From assembly GCA_021234155.1 (NCBI GenBank), contig JAJEKV010000003.1, positions 31,417,166 to 31,481,165 on the forward strand: a stretch of DNA of 64,000 bases. The letters run 5' to 3'. The translations under genes and the position numbers were made by a program. Shown here piece by piece: positions 10,480 to 23,500 of this stretch (within the stretch, counting starts at the first letter, position 1; every line of letters starts with the position of its first letter). The notes under the pieces were generated by a model, which searched no databases, had not been told where the DNA came from, and saw only the letters and a program-made list of their open reading frames with translations. The DNA is from Isoetes taiwanensis. Taxonomy: Eukaryota; Streptophyta; Lycopodiopsida; Isoetales; Isoetaceae.

Positions 10480-11485
10480 CCTAGGCTCCAACTTGCCAAG
10501 GTGGCTCAAACATGCCACGCTGGCTCCAACATGCCACCTAGGCTCCCATGATGCCAAGGTGGCTCAAACATGCCAAGGTGCTCAAACATGATGACATCTA
10601 GGATCCCACATGCCACCTAGGCTCAAACATGCAAAGGTGGCTCAAACATGCCACGGGGCTCACCTAGGCTCCAACATGCCAAGGTGGTTCAAACATGCCA
10701 TGCGGGCTCCAACATGCCAAGGTGGCTCAAACATGCCAAGGTGGTTTCAAGCATGCCACCTAGGCTCAAATATGCCAAGGTGGCTCAAACATGCCATGGG
10801 GCTCTAACATGCCACCTAGGTTCCAAAGATGCCAAGGTGGCTCAAACGCCTCACGGGGCTCAAACATGCCAAGGTGGCTCAAACATGACACGTGGGCTCC
10901 AACATGCCACCTAGGGGCTCAAACATGCCATGTGGGCTCCAACATGCCATCTAGGCTCCAACATGACAAGGTGGCTCCAACATATCACCTAGGCTCCAAC
11001 ATGATCAAACATGCCAAGGTGGCTCAAACATGCCACGCTGGCCCAACATGCCACCTAGGCTCCAATAACATGCCAAGGTGGCTCAAACATGCCACCTAGG
11101 CTCCAACATGCCAAGGTGGCTCAAACATGCCACCGGGTTCCAACATGCCACCTAGGCTCAAACATGCCAAGGTGGCTCAAACATGGGCTCCAACATGCCA
11201 CCTAGGCTCCAACATGCCAAGGTGGCTCGTGCATGCCACCCTCGAATTCCAACATGCCACCTAGGGTCTAACATGCCACATAAAATCCAACATGCCACCT
11301 AGACTCCAATATGACACCTAGCCCCCAACATGCCACCTAGGCTCCAACATGCCAAGATGGTCAAACATGCCACAGCTCAAACATGCCACCTAGGCTCTGA
11401 TATGCCAAGGTGGCTCGAACATGCCACATAGGCTCCAATATGCCACCTAGGCTCTAACATGCTAAGGTGGCTCATGTTAAAATTT
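10480..11485 (-). repeat. 19-bp minisatellite array 2
   Basis: Same family as array 1 on the opposite strand. Two monomer types alternate: CTCCAACATGCCACCTAGG and CTCAAACATGCCAAGGTGG, each 19 bp, so a 38-bp dimer is the higher-order unit in much of the array. The ACCTAGG(T) core is self-complementary. Open frames inside (10610-11099) only read the monomer. Confidence 0.9.
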
Positions 11486-11940
11486 TCTCATGCAAGACTA
11501 GTGTTCCGGCCTAGTTCAATATCCTATGCAGTTGCAGATCATATGGCCGTTGCTTGTTTTTCTTTCTTATGCAAAAATAGTGGGTTTTTTTCCTCTAGAA
11601 CCAAGAGCAACTGCAAGGCGAAGTAATCCCTTTCTGCTTTCCGACGCAGGGCTATGGGCTTTTCACTTGTCATGGTTATATTTTTGCAAATGCCAAACCG
11701 ACCAATCGCTCGATCACAACATTTAATGTGGTTTGGCCAATGGTTTTTACCGACGTATTTCCCTTTCATGTATATGTATGGGGAGCATTTTTTATAAAGG
11801 GTGTGAGTTGTATATTCCTCCACCCTTGATTTGGCATATTCAAGAAAATATGCCGATGCAATGATCCCTAAAAACCTATAGGCAAATACCCATAAGAGTC
11901 CGTAAGAGTCAATATGTAGCCAGATATTAGATTTTTATAA
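11486..11940. other. no gene recognised
   Basis: Opposed short open frames (11526-11726 plus, 11539-11823 minus) without recognisable motifs. No repeat partner seen elsewhere in the window. Confidence 0.4.
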
Positions 11941-12640
11941 GGGAAAATTCCAAATATGCCCCTACATTTTCCCCTTATTTCTATATGCCCTTATATTTTT
12001 CAAAATTCCAAAATTACCCCTTGCTTAACTATTTTTATTTAACTATTTGATAATCTAGTCCATTTATGGAATAGAACGATCATGGCGGCTTCAGATATGT
12101 CGAAGATGGATTCTTGGTGTCGATTGCACAAAAGTCTACTTCTTCTCCATTAGGTCGACCGATTTAGGCTTTAAATCCCGATATGTTATGTTTGCATAAG
12201 GCTACTTCTTCAAAGATTTGGTCGGCGATAGACTTGAAAAGACAAATTTTGAAGCTGCAAAGACATGTTTCTTTGGTGAATGCTTTTGGGTTTCTCGCAA
12301 ATACCCATTCATATTCCTTGCTACATCAAGATGAAGGGTTTAATTTTGAGAAGAAAGCATAGAACGACGGGCGATTCGATCCCCACATGAATTTTGCATG
12401 GATGAAACATCGATTCAATGGTGATTTAGAGAGTAGAATTGTGATTCAATGCATTTAGGTAAATCACATCGATTTCACTCATGCGATGCCTCGAATCAAA
12501 TTTTGAGCTGCTACCAGAATAATATATTTTCTTATAATAGCCACGGTTTTGCACTATATCCAAACACGGGGGTATTTTTGAAATTTTTATGATTCTAGGG
12601 GCATAATTTGAAAATATGGGAAAATGTAAGGGCTTATGAA
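11941..12640. mobile_element. ~0.7-kb TIR element, MULE-like
   Basis: The left end (11948-12020: CCAAATATGCCCCTACATTTTCCCC, then TATATGCCCTTATATTTTTCAAAATTCC, then AAAATTACCCC) pairs with the reverse complement of 12568-12640 (AAGCCCTTACATTTTCCCATATTTTCAAATTATGCCCCTAG, then AAAATTTCAAAAATACCCCC). The inverted ends are ~70 bp and imperfect. GGGGTAATTTTGGAATTTT-like termini resemble plant Mutator-like MITEs. I cannot confirm a 9-bp target duplication. The interior shows no transposase. Confidence 0.55.
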
Positions 12641-14039
12641 TCCAAGCGAGATGGGGCAAGATGAATGGCCCGGATTTCATCCATGTCCCTTCATCCCATT
12701 GGTTGGTCTAAACGACAGCTCCCGCTTGTTCTCAGATCCCGCCTTTGGCGGCTTTTGCTATGGCCATGACGATGGCTCCAGCTTTGCTAGGGCTCCTCGC
12801 TATGGCGATGCCAATGGCGCACGCTTAACAAAGGTAATCGAGGATAACCCACATGCATCTTCGCTTTTCCTCACCTTAGCGCATTGTAGCTAGAAAATGG
12901 CGGTGGCAAATCCGGTGAAGGATGAAGCCACCGGCCTCTTAATATCTAGCACTAACACCCGCTTTACCCTATGCTCTAGCTAGTATGGCGATGGCTTCTT
13001 ATCTTGCATCTATTTTTGATGGCTGTTTGCTGGAGCGAAAGACAAGCCAGTATGGAGTTGCTAAAAATGGTGGATCTCAAATCACACAAGTCCGCTCGAT
13101 TCTAGCCTCCCGCGCTTTACTACGGTATTTGTGTTTTTTGCAGATCTTGTAAAAGTGATTATTTCTTCCTTGTTTTTTCGTCAAGTGATCCTATTTTGTT
13201 CTGAACAGGGAATAAACCTGCGGCAGGGCAACTTGGGAATGCTGGAAAGCGCCATTATGTGTCAAAACCACGGTTTTGGCATGTAAGAGCGCCAAAACGC
13301 CAATACTTTATCCGTCAATATCCGTCAATACTCTAGGTTTTGGCTTTGCTTTTGATTAAAGTCAAGACTCGCAGGCATTTGACAAAGAAACTCCGATCCA
13401 AGTTCCAAATGGGGCAATGAGTTTTTCCAAAGATTTTTCTAGCCCATCATGTGAGCTAAGTTCTTCCTAACTTAAAATCAAAATCTTTCTCGCTTTTTTT
13501 TCGATGTTTTGTCATGCCCAAAAAGTAAGACTAATATGCTAAATCTTATTTATAATGAACTAGATGAAGGCGATACAATCTTTCTAGAGGTAGGCAAGAA
13601 GCACAAAAGATAAGGTCGAAAGCAGCTTTTTTGTCCGCTTTTGGGCTAATTTGTTTCAAATAAAACCAGATTGAGAGGCCAAAGAAGTGGAATGGTGAAT
13701 GGATAGTTTTTTAGTTGAATACAACTCAATGTAAAACTTATTCATGTGATATATCCCCCCAAAATGGGTCCTCAAATATATCTTCCGTAATGTGTCTTTT
13801 GACATAAAAACCATTTGGTTCAATACGCATTTGGGTGTTCAAAATAGAACCGATGTGTATTTGGATTGCCTTATGGAATATGGGCTTGTTTGGGTTCGAT
13901 ACCCAAAGGCTTTCTTATCGTAAATTAAACAAAATCAATAAAACATTATATGTTGTATATGAAAAATAAAACATCATTATATTGACATTTTAAATATTGC
14001 TATATATATGCTAATATTTTTTAAATGTGTGCCATGTGT
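12641..14039. other. no gene recognised
   Basis: A G+C-richer stretch (12650-13000) has an 85-codon open frame from 12636 with no recognised domain. The rest is AT-rich. GTCAATA-TCC repeats twice at 13310-13330. I see no gene. Confidence 0.4.
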
Positions 14040-14640
14040 CAATATTTGATTACTTAGAAGACTCCAAACATGATATTTGATTAGTTATAATGATGTTTTT
14101 TTTTTAAAAGTATGACACGGTCAATATTTCTTAGTTAAAAGACACATCGGAAACAACGCCTCGTTTTTTTCTATATGTTATAATAATGCTTTTTTACATG
14201 TCCTTATTTTTTAAAATCAATACTTAGTAGCATAAAAAACAATAGCTAGATTTCAATAACACATGTGGTACTTTTGCTAGATAACATGTAATTTTTTTAA
14301 AAACGATCTTACTTTGACGTTGGAATTTAGTTTTTCACGTGGTGCTAATATCGAGACCCACGCATGTAATTCAAGACAAAGACAATAAAGTTGAAGAAAA
14401 GTACACGTTGAAAAAAATTCACAAAAACTATGTCAATTTTTTTCACGGCTGGGATTTTTCCGCCAAAAGACCACCGCGGGAAATTTCGCCAAAAAACCAC
14501 CGGCTCTTTGTGCAAATCCGATAAACGGGCCACGTGGACTTTTAATTATTTTGGTGTTGTTTTTGACATAAAACAACACTTCCTAACAACTAAAAACAAT
14601 TTCGTGGACCAAAAATTGGGGTCAAAGTAACTCGTCCAAT
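14040..14640 (+). repeat. dispersed repeat, copy 1
   Basis: Shares with 19790-20515, in order and orientation, segments such as ATATGTTATAATAATG, ACATGTCCTTATTTTTTAAAA, TAACACATGTGGTA, ATCTTACTTTGACGTTG, CGATAAACGGGCCACGTGGACTTTT and GACCAAAAATTGGGGTC. It contains a hairpin, GTGTTGTTTTT/AAAACAACAC near 14553-14580. Possibly a large MITE family; ends are not resolved. Confidence 0.65.
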
Positions 14641-15430
14641 TAATGCGAAATGGGAGGCTTCACTTTGTAGTTCACTTAGGACGCAAATGAAAATGTTTTA
14701 AGGATCAAATAAAACCAAAAATTCAAAAATAAGCAATTTACTCACTATTTGCAAAGTCTACATATCCTATGCATATCATAAACCATGGACCAGAAAATCA
14801 CCACGTTTTGTCCATCCTTTAGTCCGCAAGAATCCATATTTGAGAGATTAATATGTGACAAAGAGAATCTAATGGATTTACAAAAATGGAGGAATGGGTA
14901 AAGAATGCCGCCAAATCCAAGCAAAGAGTGGCGCTAAACGATAGCCAAAAATGAAAAAAAAAAATACAATCTGTGACTCGGGTTTGAACATACCAAAGAG
15001 GTTTCGGGCACCCAAATTTGTAGAAGATTCTTAGTCGATCGCTTTTGGTTGTTGCTTGTGCTTGGTATATGGTCGATGCTCGATCTTTGGTGCAACTTGT
15101 GCTTGGATGGTCCTCGATCTTGATGCTAATGCAAGGAGCTTGCATCAAGAAATAAGAAAGGGCATAAGAAAGAGTAAGCAATACAAACTTAAGGAAGCGT
15201 ACCAAATAGCTAGCAAATATTCTTCCAGAGCACCTTCCACTAGATATCAAGAAAAACGTCGAAGAAAGCTTTACCCGTTCATGATTCAAGATTTGGCCTT
15301 CCTTTGGACATGGTCGTGTGTTGAAGATTTTCAAAAGGATTTGGCACCAATATTTTGCTCAAAACTCCTCGTTCTGGATTTGGCTTCCCAAAATGCAACA
15401 ACCAAAAGGGGATTTTTTTTTTGGGACATT
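14641..15430. other. no gene recognised
   Basis: A 171-codon minus-strand frame (15334-14819) and a 137-codon plus-strand frame (15056-15469) overlap each other. Both have low-complexity composition without motif, so I treat both as chance frames. Confidence 0.4.
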
Positions 15431-15560
15431 TTGACCCGGCCGAATTTACGGATTAGCCCGACTGAATAGGGTCGGAAAAGCTCGAATTTCAGGATAGCTA
15501 GGTCGGCCCCAACTATGGCATCCTCAATATGCATCAAGCAAACATATATTTCAAGAAACC
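15431..15560 (-). repeat. CCGACC-type dispersed repeat, inverted
   Basis: ACCCGGCCGAATTTACGG, GCTAGGTCGGCCCCAACTATGGCATCCTCAATATGCAT and a poly(T)/poly(A) context match the 4.08-4.24-kb block (CCTCAATATGCATTTAG; CATAGTTGGGCCGACC) in inverted orientation. Confidence 0.55.
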
Positions 15561-16009
15561 GGTGCTATTTGACTAGGAAAAAACTTAAAACCCAAAAAGA
15601 AGACCTACCTTTTGCCTTGGAGACTTGCCTTTTGATTCTTGATATCTTTAGCGCCCAGAGTGATGAAAACAAATAACAGCATACCGCCAAGACCGCACTT
15701 GGCATCCCCGACCATCTAGCCGGCAATTTGGTGCTACACCAAAAGGCCATCTATGAAGAAGCGCCTTGGCACCAAAGTCAAGGGCCATGCCCACAAGGTG
15801 GAAGGGTTTGAGCCGCCTAGGCCATCTTTGAAAGAAGCGTGGCGCCACGTTTCAGGCCATCTTGGTAGTTGGGGCCATCGGCAGCGAAGCCGGTGCCGCG
15901 GCAACAGGTGGCTGGAAGCAAATTTAATGTGGTGGCATGGGTGGGTGGCATGTTTTGAAGGCGGGCATAAATTTAAAAATGCCCGCCAAATTTGAAAATG
16001 CTGGTGCCT
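15561..16009. other. no gene recognised
   Basis: Short overlapping frames on both strands, 61-95 codons, with no motif. Grades into minisatellite array 3. Confidence 0.4.
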
Positions 16010-17135
16010 CCGCCATGCCAAGGTGGCTCAAATATGCCAAAATTTGCTTCAAACATTTGAACGGTTGTTTTTCAATGGCATTTTCTTTAGGCTTTGGCAA
16101 TGGTTCTAAAAAGAAAGATGGCTTGCCATTTGTAGGGGACCGGATAAAATGGCACTTCTAGCTACTTGCAATCAACATTTTCAGGTGGCTCAGCATTTGC
16201 CTAGGGGTTTTTTGGCATGCCAAGGTGGCTCAAACATGCCATGGGCTCCAATATGCCACCTAGGCTTTCACCAAAATGGTGGCCAAACATGCCACCTAAG
16301 TCTTTCAATATGCCACGGCTTTTTGTTAAAGCCATTCATCACCTACCCAGGCTCCAACATGCCAATTTGGCTCAAACATTTGAGCCCCAACAAATGCCAA
16401 ACCATGGCAGGGTTGCCAAACATGCCAAGGTGGCGTAAAACATGCCAATGGCTCAAACATGCCACAGGCCCCCAAATGCCACACATAGGCTCCAACATGC
16501 CAAGTTGGCCCAAACATGCCATTGGGCGCCAACATGCCAAGGTGGCTGAAACATGCCATGCCCCAACATGCCACCTAGGTCCAACATGCCAAGGTGGCTC
16601 AAACATACCACCTTTGAGGGGATAACATGTCAAGGTGGCTCAACATGCCATGTGGATCCAACATGCCACCTAGGCTCCAACATGCCAAGGTGGCTCAAAC
16701 ATGCCACGGGTTTTATATGCCACCTAGGCTCCAACATGCCAAGGTGGCCAAAAACATGCCACTTGGCCCAAACATGCCAAGGTGCCGCCAAACATGCCAC
16801 AAACATGCCAAGGTGGCTCAAACATGCCAATCCCCAACATGCCAAGGTGGCTCGCTACCTAGGCTCCAATACCATTCCATTTGGGGTAAAGGATCCACAT
16901 GCCACCCTTAATATGCCACCTTGGTTCATCCATTGAATGTGGCAAACATGCCAAGATGGCTCAAACATGCCACGGAAGCATTCATTGAAGTTTCAACATT
17001 GGCAGGGGCTCAAACATGCCAAGGTGGGGTCCAACATGCCAAGGTGGTTCAAACAAGGACCTTAGCTCAAACATGCCAGGTGGCTACAAACATATTAAGA
17101 TACATGTGTGCATTCCATTTCAACATGCCAAGGTC
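16010..17135 (-). repeat. minisatellite array 3, left arm
   Basis: CTCAAACATGCCAAGGTGG and CTCCAACATGCCACCTAGG monomers, as in array 2, with more divergence and longer non-repeat spacers at the left (16040-16200). Confidence 0.88.
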
Positions 17136-17159
17136 TATAACATTAATGTGCATCAAACA

Positions 17160-17475
17160 TGTCTAGGTGGCATGTTTGATCCATCCTTTGGCATGTTGGA
17201 GCCAGGGTGGCATGTTGGAGCCCACATGTTTGAGCCACCCTTGGCACGTTTGAGCCTAGGTGGTGAGCCCACCTGGCATGTTTGAGCCTAGGTGGCATGT
17301 TTGAGCCACCTTGGCATGTTTGAGCCAAGTGGCATGTTTGAAGCCCCTCGCAGAAGTTTGAGCCACCTGGCATGTTGGAGCCTAGGTGGCATGTTGGAGC
17401 CCATGTGGTTGTTTGAGCCACCTTGGCATGTTTGAGCCTAGGTGGCATGTTGGTGCCTAGGTGGCTATTAAGGCC
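17160..17475 (+). repeat. minisatellite array 3, right arm (inverted)
   Basis: The monomer switches strand here: GGCATGTTTGAGCC, GGCATGTTGGAGCC and TTTGAGCCTAGGTGGCATG. The two arms face each other across a ~25-bp non-repeat junction (ATAACATTAATGTGCATC), giving a potential long imperfect hairpin. Confidence 0.88.
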
Positions 17476-19789
17476 AAAATTCTACCATTTTGTTTGTATA
17501 ACAAAATTCTCGGCTGCTTACGAGTTCAAACTTGAACCTTACTACATTGAGAGGGATAAAGCACCACCAGCCCAACTTGCTTCTTCATGTATTCATCCTA
17601 AAGGCGATTTTCATGACCATTCTCTCGTTCTTTCTACCAATGAGCATCCAACCTTATGTAAACTCCTCAATTGTTTGTTAAAGAATGCAAAGAAGTTGAT
17701 AAATAAATAATCTTATCTAGTAATTTTTCTAAAATAATCCCATCGGTATGTTTTATGTTGTTTTTCTCGCTTTCACCGTTAGAAAATTAAAGTACACGAA
17801 AGTACAATTCAAAGTATTCAACACGCACAAAAGAGTTGGCCAAAAGGTGCAATGAACTCCGCAAATTTTCGCTTATAGTTTTTTCAAAAGAGTTTCACCC
17901 ATGACTTCGTGATCGCCTTATAGATTCTTAAATTTGAGTTAATGCACTTATGAGCCTAATGACTTTGAGATCCTGGGCTGTGATTGTTGGGAGATTTTTC
18001 CAATTTCAACGAAGTTGTCCCCAAAATTTTTCGCACTCATTGAGAATTAAAAATAAGGACTTCTTTGAGCTTATATGACCGTAAAGATGGCATAACGATT
18101 ATCCCAGCCATTTTGGCTATGGCCACATGGCTTGAACGTAGCAGTAACCCATATACCGAAAATCCCCTACCAAAGTAGTTCAAAATTGAAGATAAATTAT
18201 ATGGATGAAAAAAATGCCTCATCAAAGGTTAAGAACAACGGTCCGTGATTTAGTGCATATAAACGGCTCAAATGGTGATCCCGGTGTTTTGTCCTATTGG
18301 TCGCCTACTTTCCCGCTTCCTACTCCATACCCATGCTTCCAAATTAGAAAGGGGAGAGTCAGCCTGCCTTTCACGGCCATATGGCTACCGCTTCATGGCC
18401 TTCTACAGTGATGTCGCCTCGCTTCACGGCTTATGGTAATCACCCCTCGCTTCACAAAAATCCCCCCACGGCTATGGCCCCGCCTCGCTTCACAACCTCC
18501 TATAGTTGATAACGAGCATTTCGAAAAGCTATTGCACATATTTGTTCACCCTTTGCTATGGATTTTAAGAAGGTATCCAAAGCATTGATCATAACTTCAA
18601 TACGTAATCAAAGCCTAAGGGAAGATGTTGGCTTAGGGCAAAAGGGCCATCTCAAATCTGCCTCTTTGAAAGTCGTTTCACATAATAAATTAGATGATCT
18701 CCTGAGGAGCCAACCATGCATGGCTCATTGAAGGGATTGTCTCCTCTCAAACAGAGTATCGCTTTTCATTGGGAAGCAAGCACAAGCAACTTTCTACGAT
18801 TCAGTTTAAAAAGCTTGCATATGCGTATGGAATGTCCCGATAAAGGCCGAGATTCTTTAAATCTTGGTAAGCATCTTTATTTGTCGATACATAAAATTTA
18901 CAGATTCAGCCTTAAACAAATTTTGCATATGTAGAAGAGGATGCGCAGATGAATGCCATAGATTCTTTAAACTTTGGTAAGCATTTTTATTAAGTAAGTT
19001 AATAGAAATTTAGTTAGCAAATGATAATATTTTCAGTGGCCTGTTTTGTAGGAACAAGTGTTAGAATAGTGTTTTGAAAAAGTAGAGATGAAAGGACAGA
19101 CCCATATTCTGCTTGCTTGGTCCCATGTTCCAATGGGGATGTGCTTACAAGCCTGGATGTTCGATGCTGATTTGCTTACAAGCCCAAAAGCAGGTAGAGT
19201 CATTCATGTTTTTCTTTCTTTTGCATTTTGCTTCGTTTGGAAGCTTGGTTTGTAAGCACGGTACAGGTATAAACGTGAAGAGTTAGCAGGTAAAAATCAT
19301 TGACCTTGTTTCATTTTTTAATGATCTAGGCATTTTTCGAACATAATTGTTTTTTCTTATGCGATCCTTAAGTAGGGCCGGAAAGTAATGGATCCCATGA
19401 TGCAGGGATCCGCTTTATATTCTACATTAAGCAAAAATAAATGGTCATGAAAGTATCTCTCAAGAACTAACAAAAGTTTAGAATTGAAAATCGAACAACA
19501 TCCCAATCTTTTCGATCGTAATGTATTTTCTGCTTTATATATTATATAAAAAAAACTATGTATTCCATGAATTTATAAGGCTTAAGTGGCATGTTGGTTA
19601 CTTGTATCTAATAGTTGACAATTAAAAAAATTTGAAACCACTTACACAATAAGAATCTACTCTAACCTACAGAACCTCCAACCAAATTTTGTAAGTAACT
19701 AGCTTGTAATTATATGGTGTTTAATAAACTTCTATTTATATGTTGTTTAGAAAACCAAAATTTGAAGGCATGTTTTTTTTTATTTAAAT
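17476..19789. other. no gene recognised
   Basis: AT-rich unique sequence. Short frames such as 17423-17710, 18205-18411 and 18716-18934 have no motif. GATTCTTTAAA(T/C)(T/C)TTGGTAAGCATCTTTAT at 18851-18885 is repeated at 18960-18990, a ~109-bp-spaced duplication. Confidence 0.4.
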
Positions 19790-20515
19790 GTAAGCCACGG
19801 GTCAAGATATGATTGGTTAAAATAATAGTTTTTTTATTTTAAAAATGCCACGCGGTCGATATTTAACTCGGGTCAAAATATGCATTAGAAACAACACTTA
19901 GATTTTTCGATGTGTTATAATCGTGTTTTTCTATATGTCCTTATTTTAGAAAAACAATAGTTAGGAGCATTAAAAGCAATAGTCGGATTTAAGTAACACA
20001 TGTGGTATTTCATTAAATAACATGTATATTTTTATAAAACCATCTTACTTTGACGTTGTAATTTTATATTTCACGGTAGTAATATCTAAAACCTGAAGCA
20101 AAACAATTCATGGTTTCGCTTAAAACTACAAGTAGATAAAAAAAAACACACACACATAGAAAAGGGAAAAAGAACTACTCTTTATCACTTTTCCACGAAA
20201 GTACTAATATTCAAACCTATATGTGTTTTTGAAGACAAACAACGCTGGGGCTCCTCCAAAAAACAAATACAAGAAAAAACCACACGCTGACAAAAGTTCG
20301 AAAACAATAGTGAAAAAAAGGACACGCTGACCAAAAACAAAAAAAGTTGTCGAAAACCACAAGTGGAATGTTTTTGCAAAACCACCGCCTTTTGTGCAAC
20401 CGATAAACGGGCCACGTGGACTTTTTAAATATTTTGGTGTTGTTTTTGGCATAAAACAACACTTCCGCATAACAACTAAAAACAACCGTGGACCAAAAAT
20501 TGGGGTCGGGCAGGT
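19790..20515 (+). repeat. dispersed repeat, copy 2
   Basis: Partner of 14040-14640 in the same orientation, ending with the same CGATAAACGGGCCACGTGGAC and GACCAAAAATTGGGGTC blocks. The hairpin GTGTTGTTTTTGGCATAAAACAACAC lies at about 20436-20462. The copy ends abruptly at 20515, where the gag-like element begins. Minus-strand frames of 130-181 codons here are chance readings across the junction. Confidence 0.65.
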
Positions 20516-23500
20516 GGATACACCACGCTGGTCGATGGCACCACCATTTCGCTGACTCAACATTTGATTTCCGAGGTATTCCATATTCCTTTGCAAAACC
20601 CCTTTGTTTATCTTGGTCTGCCATACGTAATCTAGATGTCACAGAAGTTCGGGTGCACCTCCTTATCACGCCAATGCATCGCCTAACAATATCGACAAGC
20701 CTCATGAAACTTTTGTTAAGTTTCGCGGGCGCTAGTTCCTGCATTCTATCAAGAACACCCATATCAATAAGCCTTTTCTATAATATAGTGCTCATCGCTA
20801 CGCGACTCCAACCACCATATTGATTGGCCCCAATTGATGTTCTACTGCCTTCTCCAAGAAGTTGACCGCCTTCGGCCGCCACTTCTATTTCTGAAGCTTC
20901 TGTGGGAGGCCACCTTTCAAGCCATCATACGCCATTACTTTCTCCCACACCTCCTCATTCTCATGATTCCACTCAGCCGTCCCTTCCCCTGACTCACCAA
21001 GCTCCAAGACTTCACTTCTTCTTCTTCCTCGGGTCATGTCAAAAATCCAGACTCCCATGTCACTGCCTCCTCCTCCGCTACACCATCCACCCACACCATG
21101 TCTCACAAACATCACAAACCAGCAGCAAGAGGGTTCCACCCACCACAAAGACCTCGCCACCGTTGTATCAAGATCGCCAGGATGCTCAAGCCGCCGCTGC
21201 CAAGTTACAAGAATCCCAAGAAGCTCTTATGAATGGGGTTCAAACGCACTAGAGGCCTCTCGATGCAGACACCGTTTCCTCAAGCCGCCATCGCACAAGT
21301 TGCAACTTTGAGGCCCAACTTCAAGACAAGCACGGAGCTCTCTTACAGCCCATACAGATCTCAAAGGTGCACAGATCGCACCAGCCCACGGTGATCAACA
21401 GCTCAGCTAATCCGAAATTCGTGACTTATTGGAGCAAAACAAGTCCAAAGACACCCTCCCCGGGTGACAAGGAGAAAGATATTGCTAAGCTCAAGCCTTG
21501 TAATTCGAAGCTTTGTGACAATTACCGCACTCAAGTTCACAACCCATACGTGAGCATGACGCCAAATTGCCTCTTTGATCGCTCCAAATTTCCACGCATC
21601 TTCTCAAATTACATCCCTCCAAGATCGCCTTATGGAGGTTCGTAAACGTAAACTTCTTTGATGACGCTGAGATTGCCGCGTGCTTCACTCAATGCTCCCC
21701 GCAATCCTCCTCACAAGTCAACACTTCGTAAACGGGTCCGTGACTGCACACGCCTTAGAAAAGGACCACCGGATCCGCGGACCTTGAACAACGCCTACAA
21801 AGATGCTATTCAGGTCACCGATGAGGCATTGCATCAAACTTGATGGCTATGTTGCCATCGCTAGCCGCTTTCCGCTGATTTCCCGCCTTTCCTCGCTATC
21901 ATGATTATGTGGTTGCCCGACGCCACCTCTTCTTCTTCCGGGCGGCATGGGGCTGATGGACCGTGGATGTTCACTTGCGACCGCAGATTTTCTTCTGATC
22001 CGCCGTAACTCTCAATTGAAGACAAAGGCTTATGCTCAGGCTTTTGGTCTTTGATATCTCATTCATCGCAAAGATCCTGACTTCATCACCTTCCTAATTG
22101 TTCAAAGCCCATGGCTTACATTTTTCATGATTTCTATCCGGGTGATACATGTGAGAATCCTTTCGGATGGGCCACGCCAAAGACTTTCTGTGGTGACCCC
22201 ACTTTTCAATGGTTGCTTCAGATAACAACCCCTATCTCACCGATCATGCTCGCACTCCACGCTTTCATCAAGAGTACATGCCCGAAGCTTGTACATCATT
22301 TACCTCTCTCGCAAGCGGAAGCGCCACAACAAATAAGGAAGTATCTCGGGCCATCCCGAGGATCTTCCCTATGCACAAATTTATATGCAACATCTCGCCG
22401 CTACATAACCAATTACGTACTTCTTCGATAGCAAGATAGTCCCCACAGCCGATAGCCCTCCCCGCCAACTCTCAACTTCCGCCCGATCGCAGTGCCAAGC
22501 TCTTAATCCGCTCTTGTCGCTGAATTCGAGCAGTTTCAGCAACCCACGCCCCACGAGCATGGTTCCTTCTCCCTATGCTTCCCCGGGTGTTCCTCCACGC
22601 CTGTGTTCCCGACGACTTCGATTGGCGCCCCCCTTTGGACAAAGGTCATGGATGGCCATGCCGGATGGACTCCACCTCGATCTCGACGGATCTCCGGATC
22701 CCCTTTTGTTCGGCTGCCCATTGGGAGGAGGGTGCCACTCTTGATACCACCACAAATTGGATCTATATTGCTAATGAGCTGGTTGGCAACGCCTCGCATT
22801 GATGCGCTTCATGGTCTTGACACCTTCTTGCACGCCGCCACCTCACCGTATCCTTCACCATCTTCGCGTTTTTTGTGCTGCTCTCAAATGCATCTTGCTT
22901 CAGCTTAAATCGGGTAAGCGCCCCATTTTTATCGCAATCCAATGCTGCTGTCGCGCTCTGGCCTCCGTGACCCGCTTCTACTCATGGAATGCCGGGCTGC
23001 TTTCTTCCGACGCCATATGCCGCCTTTGAAGACATGGTAACGATCTCGCTTCCTCATTGATGCATCCTCCGCCTTGGCCTCAACACCCTCCCCGCTCTAC
23101 AAACACGCCAGACCTCATTGGTCAAGACCATATCGGTGCCCGCCTCACTCCCCCCAGGATCACTTTCGCATGTGATGGCTTCCTCGCCTCGCAAACACTT
23201 CCTCCTTTTCTTCACTCGAAAGTGTCGCTTTGGTGGGGAGGTTAGTCCCCAGGCCTCCCGGTTCGCTGACTATTCATGCATACGACGGACCAGGTCAAGC
23301 TCAAGGATCCATTACAGCCACCACGGGTCAGCCATCAAAGGCTCAAAGAGAAGACCAAGCAGCATCACACGCAAATAAAGCCTATCAAGAGGCAATCACT
23401 GCATTAAATGATGGCTCACCACCTCGCAAGCAACGCCAAGATGATTCTAGGCACTTCAAGAGGCACCGCCAACATTCCTCAGAAATCAGCCTCCTTCCGT

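Noticed and set aside
10480..11485. CRISPR-like array
   Set aside because: Repeats are contiguous and degenerate with no unique spacers, and the genome is eukaryotic.
14819..15334. 171-codon minus-strand gene
   Set aside because: Overlaps a 137-codon frame on the other strand, low-complexity composition, no motif or splice context.
20217..20762. 181-codon minus-strand gene
   Set aside because: Spans the junction between a dispersed repeat and the gag-like element, so it cannot be one ancestral frame.
21367..21843. Separate short genes in 20.9-23.5 kb
   Set aside because: Comparison with copy B shows these are frame-shifted pieces of one element.
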